DNA of 64,000 nucleotides from Falsiroseomonas selenitidurans (GCF_012103215.1 NZ_JAAVNE010000004.1:1-64000), one strand, 5' to 3'; counted from the stretch's first letter, positions 15,838 through 24,271 are shown. Notes: generated from the letters alone by a model not told the origin. Translations and numbers: made by a program.

Positions 15838-16346
15838 GCCTGGGCGTGGTCGCGCTCTGGGTCGTCGCGCTGGTGGCGCTCGGCCTCTGCTTCCGGCATG
15901 GCGGCGGCAAGGCCCGGCGGGCCGGGCAGGATGCGGGCCAGGCGCTGGCCAAGGTTCTGCCGGTGCTGCTGATGGCCCTGCCCATGGCCGCCTTCGTGGC
16001 GGAGCTGATTCCCGCCGGCTGGGCGGAACGCTGGCTGGGCCCGGATAGCGGCCTGGCGGGGATCGGCCTCGCCTCGCTGGCCGGCGGGCTGATGCCGGGC
16101 GGCCCCTTCGTCGCCTTTCCGCTGGTGCTGGGCTTCCTGAAGGCCGGCGCCGGGCCGTCGCAGATGGTGGCGCTGATCTCCGGCTGGGCCATCCTCGGCC
16201 TGCACCGGACCCTGGCGTGGGAACTGCCGATCCTGGGGGGGCGCTTCATCCTGCTGCGCCTGACGGCCAGCTTCGCCCTGCCGCTGCTGGCCGGGCTGCT
16301 GGCGGAACTTCTGTTGCCGCTGTTTCCCGGCATCCCGCTGCGCTGA
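15834..16346 (+). CDS. Half permease B (ArsP/DUF318-like)
   Basis: A 170-residue membrane protein, homologous to its upstream neighbour: GGLMPGGPFVAFPLVLGFLKAG and SGWAILGLHRTLAWELPILGG parallel the MPGGP and WELPILG motifs of half A. GTG 15834 overlaps the stop of half A (GTGA), so equal amounts of both halves are expected. They likely form one heterodimeric permease. No transport substrate can be assigned. The nearest downstream gene begins 121 bases later. Confidence 0.65.
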   Translation: MSLGVVALWVVALVALGLCFRHGGGKARRAGQDAGQALAKVLPVLLMALPMAAFVAELIPAGWAERWLGPDSGLAGIGLASLAGGLMPGGPFVAFPLVLGFLKAGAGPSQMVALISGWAILGLHRTLAWELPILGGRFILLRLTASFALPLLAGLLAELLLPLFPGIPLR

Positions 16347-16467
16347 GCCGCCCTGGCGCCGGCCGCAGGCGGCAGCGCCGCCGCGAAGGCTTCACGCGGC
16401 AGGGCCGTGATCCGGCCCCGGGTGCCGTTGCCGCAATTGCGCCGCTTCGGCATAGCATCCCACACCC

Positions 16468-17247
16468 ATGCCCCACGCCATCGCCCCGGCCGACGCCGAA
16501 GACTGGACCGCCCTGCTGCGCGCCCGCCACCGGGGCGCGGCGCCGGAAGGCGCCTTCGGCGGCCTGTTCGACGCGCTGTTCGCCCCGCCCGCCGCCGCCG
16601 ATGGCTGCATCGTGATCGGCCGGCTGGCGCAGACGCTGGATGGCCGCATCGCCTGCGCCAACGGTGCCAGCCAATGGATCGGCGGGCCCGGGGACATCCT
16701 GCACACGCATCGGCTGCGCGCGCTGTGCGACGTGGTGCTGGTCGGCGCCGGCACCGTGCATCACGACGATCCGCGGCTGACGACGCGGGAGGTGCCGGGC
16801 CCCAACCCCCTGCGCGTGGTGCTGGACCCGCAGCGCCGCCTGCCGGCCACGCACCGCGTCTTCACCGATGCCGCCGCCCCCACCCTGCTGGTCGCCGAAA
16901 CCCCCGGCCCCGCCACGCATGGCCAGGCCGAGGTGCTGGTGGAAGCCACCCTGCCGGGCCTGCTGCGCAGGCTTGCCGCGCGCGGCCTGCGCCGCATCTT
17001 CGTCGAGGGCGGCGGCCGCACCGTCTCCGCCTTCCTGGCCGCCGGCTGCCTGGACCGGCTGCACCTGACGGTCGCGCCGATCATCCTCGGCTCCGGCATC
17101 CCCGCCTTCACCCTGCCGGCGGCGGGGCGCATCGACCAGGGGCTGCGCTTCGCCTGGACGCCGCACCGCATCGGCGCGGACATGCTGTTCGACATCGCGC
17201 TGCACCGCGCGCAACCCGGCATCTGCTGCGAAGGCCCCCCCGCATGA
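16468..17247 (+). CDS. RibD C-terminal reductase-type protein
   Basis: A 259-residue stand-alone RibD_C (DHFR-like fold) reductase without the deaminase domain of true RibD. Seen are GRLAQTLDGRIACANGASQWI, RALCDVVLVGAGTVHHDDPRLTTR, and RRIFVEGGGRTVSAFLAAGCLDRL, which in the family bind NADPH and a pyrimidine or pterin ring. Relatives reduce riboflavin precursors or pterins. Here it opens a run with overlapping ends to a dehydrogenase, a PTPS homologue, a glycosyltransferase and a methyltransferase, so a modified pteridine is a more likely substrate than a riboflavin intermediate. Confidence 0.85.
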   Translation: MPHAIAPADAEDWTALLRARHRGAAPEGAFGGLFDALFAPPAAADGCIVIGRLAQTLDGRIACANGASQWIGGPGDILHTHRLRALCDVVLVGAGTVHHDDPRLTTREVPGPNPLRVVLDPQRRLPATHRVFTDAAAPTLLVAETPGPATHGQAEVLVEATLPGLLRRLAARGLRRIFVEGGGRTVSAFLAAGCLDRLHLTVAPIILGSGIPAFTLPAAGRIDQGLRFAWTPHRIGADMLFDIALHRAQPGICCEGPPA

Positions 17248-18218
17248 AGGCGCGCGCCTTGTGGATCACCGCCCCCTTCACGGCGGCATTGCGAGACCAG
17301 GCGCTGGACGTGCCCGGCCCCGACCAGGCGCTGGTGGTGACCACGGCCAGCGGCATCTCCCGCGGGACGGAGCGCCTCGTGTTCAGCGGCCGCGTGCCGG
17401 AAAGCCAGTGGCCGGCGATGCGCGCGCCGCTGCAATACGGCGACTTCCCCTTTCCCCTCTCCTATGGCTACGCCGCCGTCGGCACGGTGAAGGCGGGCCC
17501 CGCCGCCCTGCTGCATCGCCGCGTCTTCTGCCTGCACCCGCACCACGATGCCTTCGTGGCGCCGGCCGCCATGTGCCTCCCCCTCCCCGATTCGGTGCCG
17601 GACCGCCGCGCGGTGCTGGCCGCCAACATGGAAACCGCGGTGAACATCCTGTGGGATGCGCGGCCGCTGGTCGGCGAACGCGTGCTGGTGGTGGGCTGTG
17701 GCGTGGTCGGCCTGCTGGCCACCTTCCTGCTCGGCCGCATCCCGGGGCTGGACCTGCACGCGGTGGACCCCGATGCCGCCCGCGGCCCCATCGCGGAAAG
17801 CTTCGGCGCCCGCTTCTCCGCGCCCGAGGCGGCACCGGGCGAACGCGACCTGGTCATCCACGCCTCCGCCAGCGGCGAGGGGCTGCGCCTGGCGCTGGCG
17901 CGCTGCGGCTTCGAGGGCCGCGTGGTCGAGGCCTCCTGGTTCGGCGACCGCGTGGTGGAATTGCCGCTGGGCGAGGGCTTCCACGCGAAGCGGCTGGCGC
18001 TGGTCTCCACCCAGGTCGGCCAGGTCTCGCCCGCCATGCGTGGCCGGCGCAGCCATGGGGAGCGCCTGGCGCTGGCCCTGTCGCTGCTCGACGATGCGCG
18101 GCTGGACGCGCTGCTCGGCCCCGACACCGCATTTTCCGACCTGCCTGCGGCGCTGCCCTCCTTGCTCTCCCCCCCTTCCGGGGCACATCAGCCGCTCTGC
18201 CCCGTCGTCACCTATTGA
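17244..18218 (+). CDS. Zinc-free medium-chain dehydrogenase
   Basis: A 324-residue MDR-superfamily protein. It has the GroES-like start (SGISRGTERLVFSGRVP), SYGYAAVGTV, and a Rossmann motif (RVLVVGCGVVGLLATFL). The paired cysteines and histidines for zinc are not present, so it is probably an NAD(P)H-dependent reductase rather than a zinc alcohol dehydrogenase. ATG 17244 overlaps the reductase stop. In this cluster it could reduce a carbonyl side chain on the pterin made by the PTPS homologue, in analogy to sepiapterin reductase. That role is inferred only from context. Confidence 0.8.
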   Translation: MKARALWITAPFTAALRDQALDVPGPDQALVVTTASGISRGTERLVFSGRVPESQWPAMRAPLQYGDFPFPLSYGYAAVGTVKAGPAALLHRRVFCLHPHHDAFVAPAAMCLPLPDSVPDRRAVLAANMETAVNILWDARPLVGERVLVVGCGVVGLLATFLLGRIPGLDLHAVDPDAARGPIAESFGARFSAPEAAPGERDLVIHASASGEGLRLALARCGFEGRVVEASWFGDRVVELPLGEGFHAKRLALVSTQVGQVSPAMRGRRSHGERLALALSLLDDARLDALLGPDTAFSDLPAALPSLLSPPSGAHQPLCPVVTY

Positions 18219-18236
18219 ATGAGAGTGAGCCCGCGC

Positions 18237-18635
18237 ATGTTCAGCCTGACGGTCGTCGACCACATCATGATCGCGCATTCCTTCCGCGGCGCCGCCTTCG
18301 GCCCGGCGCAGCGGCTGCACGGCGCCACCTTCATCGTCGAGGCGGAATTCCGCGCGCCGCAACTCGATGACCTGCACCTGCTGGTCGATATCGGCCTGGC
18401 GAAGGATCATCTGCGCGCCATCCTCGCGCCGCTCGACTACCGCAACCTGGATGCGGAGGAAGCCTTCGCGGGCAAGAACACCACCACCGAGTATCTGTGC
18501 CTGCACATCCACGGCCTGCTGGCCCAGGCCTGCCGCGACGGCGTGCTGGGCGATGGCGGCCGCGCGGTGACCGGCCTGAAGATCCTGCTGCGCGAAAGCC
18601 ATGTCGCCTGGGCCGCCTTCGAGGGGCCGGTCTGA
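18237..18635 (+). CDS. Divergent 6-pyruvoyl/6-carboxy-tetrahydropterin synthase homologue
   Basis: A 132-residue PTPS/QueD-fold protein (MIAHSFRGAAFGPAQRLHGATF; NTTTEYLCLHIHGLL; final LRES). Canonical enzymes need three zinc histidines, a catalytic Cys and a catalytic His. Here H14 and H28 remain, but the second His of HGH is A30, the Cys position reads A24, and LDH reads LDY68. It should therefore not work as a classical QueD and may bind or process an altered dihydroneopterin-type substrate. ATG 18219, just after the previous stop, is an in-frame alternative start. Second-shell Glu85 of NTTTE is kept. Confidence 0.82.
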   Translation: MFSLTVVDHIMIAHSFRGAAFGPAQRLHGATFIVEAEFRAPQLDDLHLLVDIGLAKDHLRAILAPLDYRNLDAEEAFAGKNTTTEYLCLHIHGLLAQACRDGVLGDGGRAVTGLKILLRESHVAWAAFEGPV

Positions 18636-18640
18636 CCACG

Positions 18641-19684
18641 ATGCGCATCGGCTTCCTCGTCCCCGCCCCCTTCGCCGCCATCAGCGGCGGCTATGGCTAT
18701 GATCGCCGCCTGGTCGCCGGCCTGCGCGCGCTGGGGCATGCGGTGCAGGTGGTGGAACTGCCCGGCGTGCATCCGCTGCCCGATGCGGCGGCGACGGAAG
18801 GCGCCCGCGCCGCGCTGGAAGCCCTGCCCGCCGATGCGCGGCTGGTGATCGACGGGCTCGGCCTGCCCGCCTTCGCGCCGCTGCTGCAGGCGCTGGAAGC
18901 GCGCGGGGCGGTCGGCCTGATCCATCACCCGACGGCGCTGGAACATGGCCATCCGGGCGCGGTGCGGGACGCGCTGCGGGCGGCGGAACAGCACATCTTC
19001 CCGCGCCTGGCGCGGCTGGTGGCGACCAGCCACCTGACGGCGGCGCGCCTGGTGCCGGAATTCGGCGCCGATCCTGCGCGGATCGGGGTGGTGGAGCCGG
19101 GCACGGACCCGGCGCCGCGCAGCGCCGGCTCCGGCGGGCCGGGCTGCGCCATCCTGTCCATCGGCACGCTGGTGCCGCGCAAGGGGCATGACGTGCTGCT
19201 GCGCGCGCTCGCCATGGTGCCGGACCTGGACTGGCGGCTGACCATCGCCGGCGCGCCGCGTGACAAGGTGCATGCCGACGGGCTGCTGGCGCTGGCCGAG
19301 GAACTGGGCCTCGCCACGCGCATCATCTTCGCGGGGGAGGTCGACCAGCCGACGCTGGAGACGCTGTGGAGCGGCACCGACCTGTTCGCGCTGGCCACCC
19401 ATTGGGAAGGCTACGGCATGGCGGCGGCGGAAGCGCTGGCGCGCGGCGTGCCGGTGGCGATCACCGCCGGCGGCGCCATCGCCGATGTGGTGCCGGTGGA
19501 AGCCGGCGTGGTGGCGCCGCCGGGCAACCATGTCTCGCTCGGCAAGGCGATCCGCCGCGCCATCTTCGACACCGATCTGCGCGCGGAAATGGCCGCGGCC
19601 GCTTGGGAAGCCGGCCAGCGCCTGCCGCGCTGGGACGACCGCGCGGCCGCCTTCGTGGCGGAACTCGACAGGGCGGCGGGCTGA
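18641..19684 (+). CDS. Family 4 glycosyltransferase
   Basis: A 347-residue GT-B fold glycosyltransferase. The N-terminal domain begins MRIGFLVPAPFAAISGGYGYD with the glycine loop; the C-terminal domain has ILSIGTLVPRKGHDVLLRAL and the E-x7-E motif (HWEGYGMAAAEAL) that binds the sugar nucleotide. No membrane segments. It sits five bases after the PTPS homologue and one base before the methyltransferase. It could attach a sugar to a pteridine, as known for cyanobacterial pteridine glycosyltransferases. Cell-envelope sugar transfer is the alternative, but no envelope genes adjoin. Confidence 0.85.
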   Translation: MRIGFLVPAPFAAISGGYGYDRRLVAGLRALGHAVQVVELPGVHPLPDAAATEGARAALEALPADARLVIDGLGLPAFAPLLQALEARGAVGLIHHPTALEHGHPGAVRDALRAAEQHIFPRLARLVATSHLTAARLVPEFGADPARIGVVEPGTDPAPRSAGSGGPGCAILSIGTLVPRKGHDVLLRALAMVPDLDWRLTIAGAPRDKVHADGLLALAEELGLATRIIFAGEVDQPTLETLWSGTDLFALATHWEGYGMAAAEALARGVPVAITAGGAIADVVPVEAGVVAPPGNHVSLGKAIRRAIFDTDLRAEMAAAAWEAGQRLPRWDDRAAAFVAELDRAAG

Positions 19685-19685
19685 G

Positions 19686-20561
19686 ATGGCGGAAAGCTTC
19701 GATGGCGACTGGCTGGCGCTGCGCGAGCCGCATGACGCCGCGGCGCGCGACCAGGGCCTGGCGGCGCTGCTGGCGGCGGCACTGCCGGCCCGGCCGCGCG
19801 TCCTCGACCTCGGCGCCGGCACCGGCTCCCTGCTGCGCTGGCTGGCGCCGCTGATCGGCCGCGCCCAGGCCTGGACGCTGGTCGATGCGGATGGGCTGCT
19901 GCTGCGCCGCGCCTTCGCCGAGACCGAGGATTTCGCGGACGCCTTCGACTGGCCCGCCACCTATGCCACCCGCAAGACGCTGCTGGTGCACGCGCCGGGC
20001 GGCGCCTGGCGGGTGGAGGGGCTGGTCGCCGATTTGCGCGATGCCCCGCGCGGCCTGCCGCTGGAGCAGGTGGATGCGGTGGTGAACACGGCGCTGTGCG
20101 ACCTGGTCTCGGCCGATTGGGTGGCCCGCATCGCGGCGGCCTGCGCCGCCCGCCGCCTGCCCTTCTACGCCGCCCTGAACGTGACGGGGCGGGAGCGGTT
20201 CACCCCGCCGCACCGCGGCGATGCGCTGGTGGCCCGCGGCTTCACCCGCGACCAGAACCGCGACAAGGGGTTCGGCGGCATCGCGCTGGGCGCCCGCGCG
20301 CCGGCGGCCATCGCGGCAGCCTTCGCCGCGCAGGGCTACACCGTGCACCGCGCCCCCAGCGACTGGCGCATCCCGCGCCAGGATGCGGAGATGGTGGCGC
20401 AGCTGGCCAGCGGCCATGCCCGCGCCGCGATGGGCCAGTTGCGACGCGAGCGGTCCCGCATCCTCGACTGGGCGATGGACCGCCGCGCCCAGGCCGGGCT
20501 GATGCAGCTTGCCGCCCGCATCGGCCATGCCGACCTGCTCTGCCTGCCGCCCAAGGAATGA
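19686..20561 (+). CDS. SAM-dependent methyltransferase
   Basis: A 291-residue class I methyltransferase. Motif I is RVLDLGAGTGSLLRWL (about 38-53), followed by an acidic residue region WTLVDADGLLL and the catalytic-loop region VDAVVNTALCDLVSADWV. The C-terminal part (RFTPPHRGDALVARGFTRDQNRDKGFGG, split in two motifs) is specific to this subgroup; its target is not known to me. It begins one base after the glycosyltransferase stop, closing a run of five cotranslated genes. A small-molecule target is likelier than RNA given the neighbours. Confidence 0.82.
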   Translation: MAESFDGDWLALREPHDAAARDQGLAALLAAALPARPRVLDLGAGTGSLLRWLAPLIGRAQAWTLVDADGLLLRRAFAETEDFADAFDWPATYATRKTLLVHAPGGAWRVEGLVADLRDAPRGLPLEQVDAVVNTALCDLVSADWVARIAAACAARRLPFYAALNVTGRERFTPPHRGDALVARGFTRDQNRDKGFGGIALGARAPAAIAAAFAAQGYTVHRAPSDWRIPRQDAEMVAQLASGHARAAMGQLRRERSRILDWAMDRRAQAGLMQLAARIGHADLLCLPPKE

Positions 20562-21829
20562 CGAAGATGCCCCTGCTGCTCGGCTGCATCGCCGACGACT
20601 TCACCGGCGCCACCGACCTCGCCTCCATGCTGGTCAAGCACGGCATGGCGACGGTGCAGGTGATCGGCGTGCCCGACGATGGCGTGCTGCCGGAGGCCGA
20701 TGCCGTCGTCATCGCGCTGAAATCGCGCACCACCCCGGCCGGAGAGGCGGTCGCGGAAAGCCTGGCGGCGGCGGAGGTGCTGCTGGCCGCCGGCGCGCGG
20801 CAGCTGTTCTTCAAATACTGCTCCACCTTCGACAGCACCGATGCGGGCAATATCGGCCCGGTGGCGGATGCGCTGCTGAAGCGCCTGGGTGCCGGCTTCG
20901 CGCTGGCCTGCCCCGCCTTCCCGGCCAATGGCCGCAGCCTCTACCAGGGCCATCTGTTCGCGGGGACGCATCTGCTGAACGAGAGCGGGATGGAAAACCA
21001 CCCGCTGACGCCGATGCGCGATGCGAATCTGGTGCGCGTGCTCAGCCGGCAGACGGAAGGATCCGTCGGCCTGGTACCCTTCTCCGTCGTGGAACAGGGC
21101 GCGCATGCCATCCGCGACGCGATGACCCGCATGGCCGAGGGCGGGCGGCGCTATGCCATCGTCGATGCGGTGACCAACGCGCATCTGGTCGCGATCGGGG
21201 AGGCCGCGGCGAAGCATCCGCTGATCACCGGCGGGTCCGGCATCGCCATGGGCCTGCCGGCGAATTTCCGGGCCCAGGGCCTGCTGCCGGAACGCCCGGA
21301 CGCGGCCGTGCTGCCGCCGGCGCAGGGGCTGTGCGCCGTGGTGGCGGGAAGCTGCTCGCGCGCCACGCTGGGCCAGATCGGCTTCGCCCGCGACCATGCG
21401 CCGGTGCTGGAGCTGGACGCGCTGGCCACGCCGGACGCCGCCGCGCTGGCGGCGCAGGCCCTGGCCTGGAGCGAGGGGAAGCTTTCCGCCGCGCAGCCCC
21501 TCGTCATCGCCGCCAGCGCCGCGCCGGAGAAGGTGGCCGCGCTGCAGGCCAGGCTTGGCCGCGAGGCCGCCGGCGCGCTGGTGGAACAGGCGCTGGCCGC
21601 CGTGGCGCAGGGGCTTGTCGCGCGCGGCGTCGGGCGGCTGGTGGTGGCGGGCGGCGAGACCTCCGGCGCCGTCGTCTCCGCCCTCGGCGTGCGGACGCTG
21701 CGCATCGGCGCGGAGATCGACCCGGGCGTGCCCTGGACCTATGCGGAGCCCGCGAACATCCATCTGGCGCTGAAATCCGGCAATTTCGGCGGGCGCGACT
21801 TCTTCCTGAAGGCGTTCCAGCATGTCTGA
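20558..21829 (+). CDS. otnK: 3-oxo-tetronate kinase
   Basis: A 423-residue four-carbon acid sugar kinase. The start MTKMPLLLGCIADDFTGATD is the family N-terminus; the C-terminal nucleotide-binding domain shows VVAGSCSRATLGQI and VVAGGETSGAVVSALG. OtnK phosphorylates 3-oxo-tetronates (from threonate or erythronate) at O-4. It overlaps the methyltransferase stop (ATGA), so it is coupled to the preceding cluster. The next gene encodes OtnC, the next enzyme of the pathway. No OtnI or dehydrogenase gene lies nearby. Confidence 0.9.
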   Translation: MTKMPLLLGCIADDFTGATDLASMLVKHGMATVQVIGVPDDGVLPEADAVVIALKSRTTPAGEAVAESLAAAEVLLAAGARQLFFKYCSTFDSTDAGNIGPVADALLKRLGAGFALACPAFPANGRSLYQGHLFAGTHLLNESGMENHPLTPMRDANLVRVLSRQTEGSVGLVPFSVVEQGAHAIRDAMTRMAEGGRRYAIVDAVTNAHLVAIGEAAAKHPLITGGSGIAMGLPANFRAQGLLPERPDAAVLPPAQGLCAVVAGSCSRATLGQIGFARDHAPVLELDALATPDAAALAAQALAWSEGKLSAAQPLVIAASAAPEKVAALQARLGREAAGALVEQALAAVAQGLVARGVGRLVVAGGETSGAVVSALGVRTLRIGAEIDPGVPWTYAEPANIHLALKSGNFGGRDFFLKAFQHV

Positions 21830-22457
21830 GGCCGCGGCGCGGGCGCAGCTCGTCGAACTCGGCCGGAGCCTGTTCGATCGTGGCTACAGCGTCGGCACCG
21901 CGGGCAACATCAGCGTGCGCCTCGCGGATGGCTACCTGATGACGCCGACCAATTCCTGCCTCGGCCGGCTGGACGCGGCGCGGATCAGCAGGCTCGGCCC
22001 GGATTGGGCGCACCAATCCGGCGACAAGCCGTCGAAGGAGGTGTTCCTGCATCGCGCCGTGCTGCAGGCGCGGCCGGAGGCGGGCGCCGTGGTGCATCTG
22101 CACAGCACCCACGCCACCGCGATCGCCTGCCTGGCGCCGGAGGGCGGCGATGCGGAGATCCCGCCGCTGACGCCCTATTTCGTGATGCGCATCGGCCGCC
22201 GGCTGCCCTGCGTGCCCTATTACCGCCCGGGCGACGCGGCGATGGAGCCCGCGGTGCACGCGGCCGCGCTGGCCGCCAAGGCGCTGCTGCTGGCGAATCA
22301 CGGCCCGGTGGTCTCCGGCGCCACGCTGGCCGATGCGGTGCATGCGGCGGAGGAGTTGGAGGAAGCGGCGCGGCTGGCGCTGCTGCTGCGCGGCGTGCCG
22401 GGCCTCAGGGCGCTGAACGCGGCGCAGGTGGATGACCTGCTGCGCCAATTCGGCTGA
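21822..22457 (+). CDS. otnC: 3-oxo-tetronate 4-phosphate decarboxylase (class II aldolase fold)
   Basis: A 211-residue class II aldolase/adducin-fold enzyme. Visible are AGNISVRLADGYLMTPTNSCLG, the metal-binding HLHS with a further His (VVHLHSTHAT), and LLANHGPVVSGATLADAV. OtnC decarboxylates 3-oxo-tetronate 4-phosphate to dihydroxyacetone phosphate. It overlaps otnK by eight bases. A convergent GNAT gene follows. Confidence 0.88.
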   Translation: MSEAAARAQLVELGRSLFDRGYSVGTAGNISVRLADGYLMTPTNSCLGRLDAARISRLGPDWAHQSGDKPSKEVFLHRAVLQARPEAGAVVHLHSTHATAIACLAPEGGDAEIPPLTPYFVMRIGRRLPCVPYYRPGDAAMEPAVHAAALAAKALLLANHGPVVSGATLADAVHAAEELEEAARLALLLRGVPGLRALNAAQVDDLLRQFG

Positions 22458-22496
22458 AGGGTCCGGCCGGTCGGCCACGCGACGGCGCCGCGGGAC

Positions 22497-22967
22497 TCAG
22501 AGCGAGGCGCCGGGGTCCAACCGGATGACGTAGCTGCGCCAGTCGGTGCGGCTGGCGATGCGCTCATACAGCGCGATCGCCGCTGCATCGCCTTCCGGCA
22601 CGATCCAGCGCAGGTGGCTCCAGCCCCGGGCGCGGCCTTCCGCCAGCGCCGCATCGATCAACGCGCGCGCCACGCCGCGGCCGCGATGGCCGGGATGCAC
22701 GAACAGATCGTCCAGATTGCCGCAGCGCCGGGCGAAGACGATCTCCGGCAGGTCGAACAGGATGGCGAAGCCGATGGGCGCCCCCGCCGCATCCTCCGCC
22801 AGCAGCACCTCCGCCGCCGGATGCGCCGCCAGCAGCGCCGCCTGATCCTCCGGCGTGGCGATGGCGGCACCGGCGAGCACGCCACGCATCTCTGCCGCAT
22901 AGAGGGCCAGCAGCGGCGCCAGGCGGTGCCGCTGGTCGCGTGGCAGGGGGTGGATGCGGGGCGGCAT
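22497..22967 (-). CDS. GNAT family N-acetyltransferase
   Basis: A 156-residue GNAT protein. The acetyl-CoA loop is FVHPGHRGRGVARALIDAAL (about 90-109), with the preceding beta strand GNLDDLFV and the C-terminal EGDAAAIALYERI motif. Substrate not predictable. It is convergent with otnC and begins 62 bases downstream of the histone-like gene on the same strand. Confidence 0.85.
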   Translation of the reverse strand: MPPRIHPLPRDQRHRLAPLLALYAAEMRGVLAGAAIATPEDQAALLAAHPAAEVLLAEDAAGAPIGFAILFDLPEIVFARRCGNLDDLFVHPGHRGRGVARALIDAALAEGRARGWSHLRWIVPEGDAAAIALYERIASRTDWRSYVIRLDPGASL

Positions 22968-22980
22968 GGGTCAGGGGCGC

Positions 22981-23010
22981 GAAGGGCGCCGCCCGCAGGC
23001 GACGCCCTTC
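22981..23010. terminator. Hairpin after the histone-like gene
   Basis: GAAGGGCG and CGCCCTTC (22981-22988 and 23003-23010) pair, with inner CGCC/GGCG extending the stem. It lies 20 bases past the stop of the histone-like gene, before the GNAT start. No T-tract. Confidence 0.45.
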
Positions 23011-23029
23011 AGCGCAGGAAGGCGGTGGC

Positions 23030-23767
23030 TCAGGAAGCCGCCTCGGGGGTCGGCGTCGTCGCGGGCGCCTCGGCCGCGGCGGCGGCGGTGGCCGCGGCCT
23101 TGCGCGCGGCGCGCGTGGCCGCGCCCTTCTTCGCGGCTTCCGAGCGCGCGGCGGTCGCGGCCTTGGCGGCGGCGGTCGGCGAGGGCTTGCGCGGCGCGGC
23201 GGCCTTCTTCGGCGCTGCAGCCTTGGCGGCGGGCTTCTTCGCGGCAGCGGCCTTCCTCGGCGCGGCGGCCTTGGCGGCGGGCTTCTTCGCCGCAGCCGCC
23301 TTCTTCGGCGCGGCGGCCTTCTTCGGCGCGGCCTTCTTCACGGCAGCCGCCTTCTTCGGCGCGGCGGCCTTGGCGGCGGGCTTCTTCGCAGCGGCAGCCT
23401 TCTTCGGCGCAGCCGCCTTCTTCGGTGCGGCGGCCTTGGCGGCGGGCTTCTTCGCGGCAGCGGCCTTCTTCGGCGCGGCGGCCTTGGCGGCGGGCTTCTT
23501 CGCAGCGGCAGCCTTCTTCGGCGCAGCAGCCTTCTTCGGCGCGGCGGCCTTGGCGGCGGGCTTCTTCGCGGCGGCGGCCTTCTTCGGCGCAGCCTTCTTC
23601 GGCGCGGCAGCCTTCTTCGGCGCCGCCGCCTTCTTCGCGGCAGCCGGCTTGGCGGCGGGCTTCTTCGCGGCCGGCTTCTTCGCCGTCTTGCGGGCGGCGG
23701 CCATCGCCATGGGCTGGGCGCGGGTCGCGGTCTCGTCCGGCGCGATCTTGTCGTTGCTGTCGGTCAT
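23030..23767 (-). CDS. Histone H1-like Lys/Ala/Pro-repeat nucleoid protein
   Basis: A 245-residue protein made of repeats such as AAAKKPAAKAAAPKKAAAPKK from about residue 25 to 200, between a short acidic start (MTDSNDKIAPDE) and a C-terminal Ala/Thr/Glu-rich segment with AARSEAAKKGAATRAARKAA. It resembles the C-terminal tail of eukaryotic linker histone H1 and bacterial proteins such as AlgP or Hc1/Hc2-like DNA-binding proteins. It should bind DNA through lysines without a folded domain. The gene is repetitive at DNA level. ATG 23767 is preceded by a 500-base untranslated region if the promoter near 24295 drives it. Confidence 0.85.
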   Translation of the reverse strand: MTDSNDKIAPDETATRAQPMAMAAARKTAKKPAAKKPAAKPAAAKKAAAPKKAAAPKKAAPKKAAAAKKPAAKAAAPKKAAAPKKAAAAKKPAAKAAAPKKAAAAKKPAAKAAAPKKAAAPKKAAAAKKPAAKAAAPKKAAAVKKAAPKKAAAPKKAAAAKKPAAKAAAPRKAAAAKKPAAKAAAPKKAAAPRKPSPTAAAKAATAARSEAAKKGAATRAARKAAATAAAAAEAPATTPTPEAAS

Positions 23768-24271
23768 GGTGGTCAGGGTCTCCGCTCGGTTCCGTTGCGT
23801 GGTGTTTCGTTGGTGCTGGCGGGGCTGCCCGGCTTGCGCCGCGCCGCACCCAGAAACCAGGTCGGAACGTGCGGTTCCGCGGACGGTGCGATTCCCTCCT
23901 CGCGCCCGGCCGCTGCAGCCGCTGCTCCATTCGCGCCGGCGCCTGTGGGATGCGTGCGCGAAGCGGCGTCTCGCCGCCTCGCGTTGCGCGCGGCGTGATG
24001 CCGCGCGGCGCTGTCCCCGGCCACTCTCCCGCCGCGTCGCACCGCCCCGGCGCAGCCCTGCGGCGGCGCCCTTCCGGTGTGAAGCGGCGGTGCGGGGCGT
24101 GGCGTGCGCTGCACGATCTCCTGCCCCACGAGCCTGCGGTCCATGGACCGATCCTTCCTGCTGCGCGCCTCGTCTTCGTGCTGCGCAGCATCCTCGGCAA
24201 CCGGAGCATGGTGGGGAATCCGGCAGGCGAGGCGCCGCGCGAATCGCGTCAAGCGATGCGTGCATCGTCAC

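Noticed and set aside
12389..16465. A 1358-codon minus-strand open frame
   Set aside because: It lies opposite fliX-flgI-cheL-flbY and the split permease, is made of Arg/Pro/Ala-rich low-complexity sequence, and shows no domain. It is a by-product of very high GC.
23773..24252. A 159-codon TTG-start frame upstream of the histone-like gene
   Set aside because: No ribosome-binding site or family feature; Arg/Ala/Pro-rich, likely an untranslated leader.
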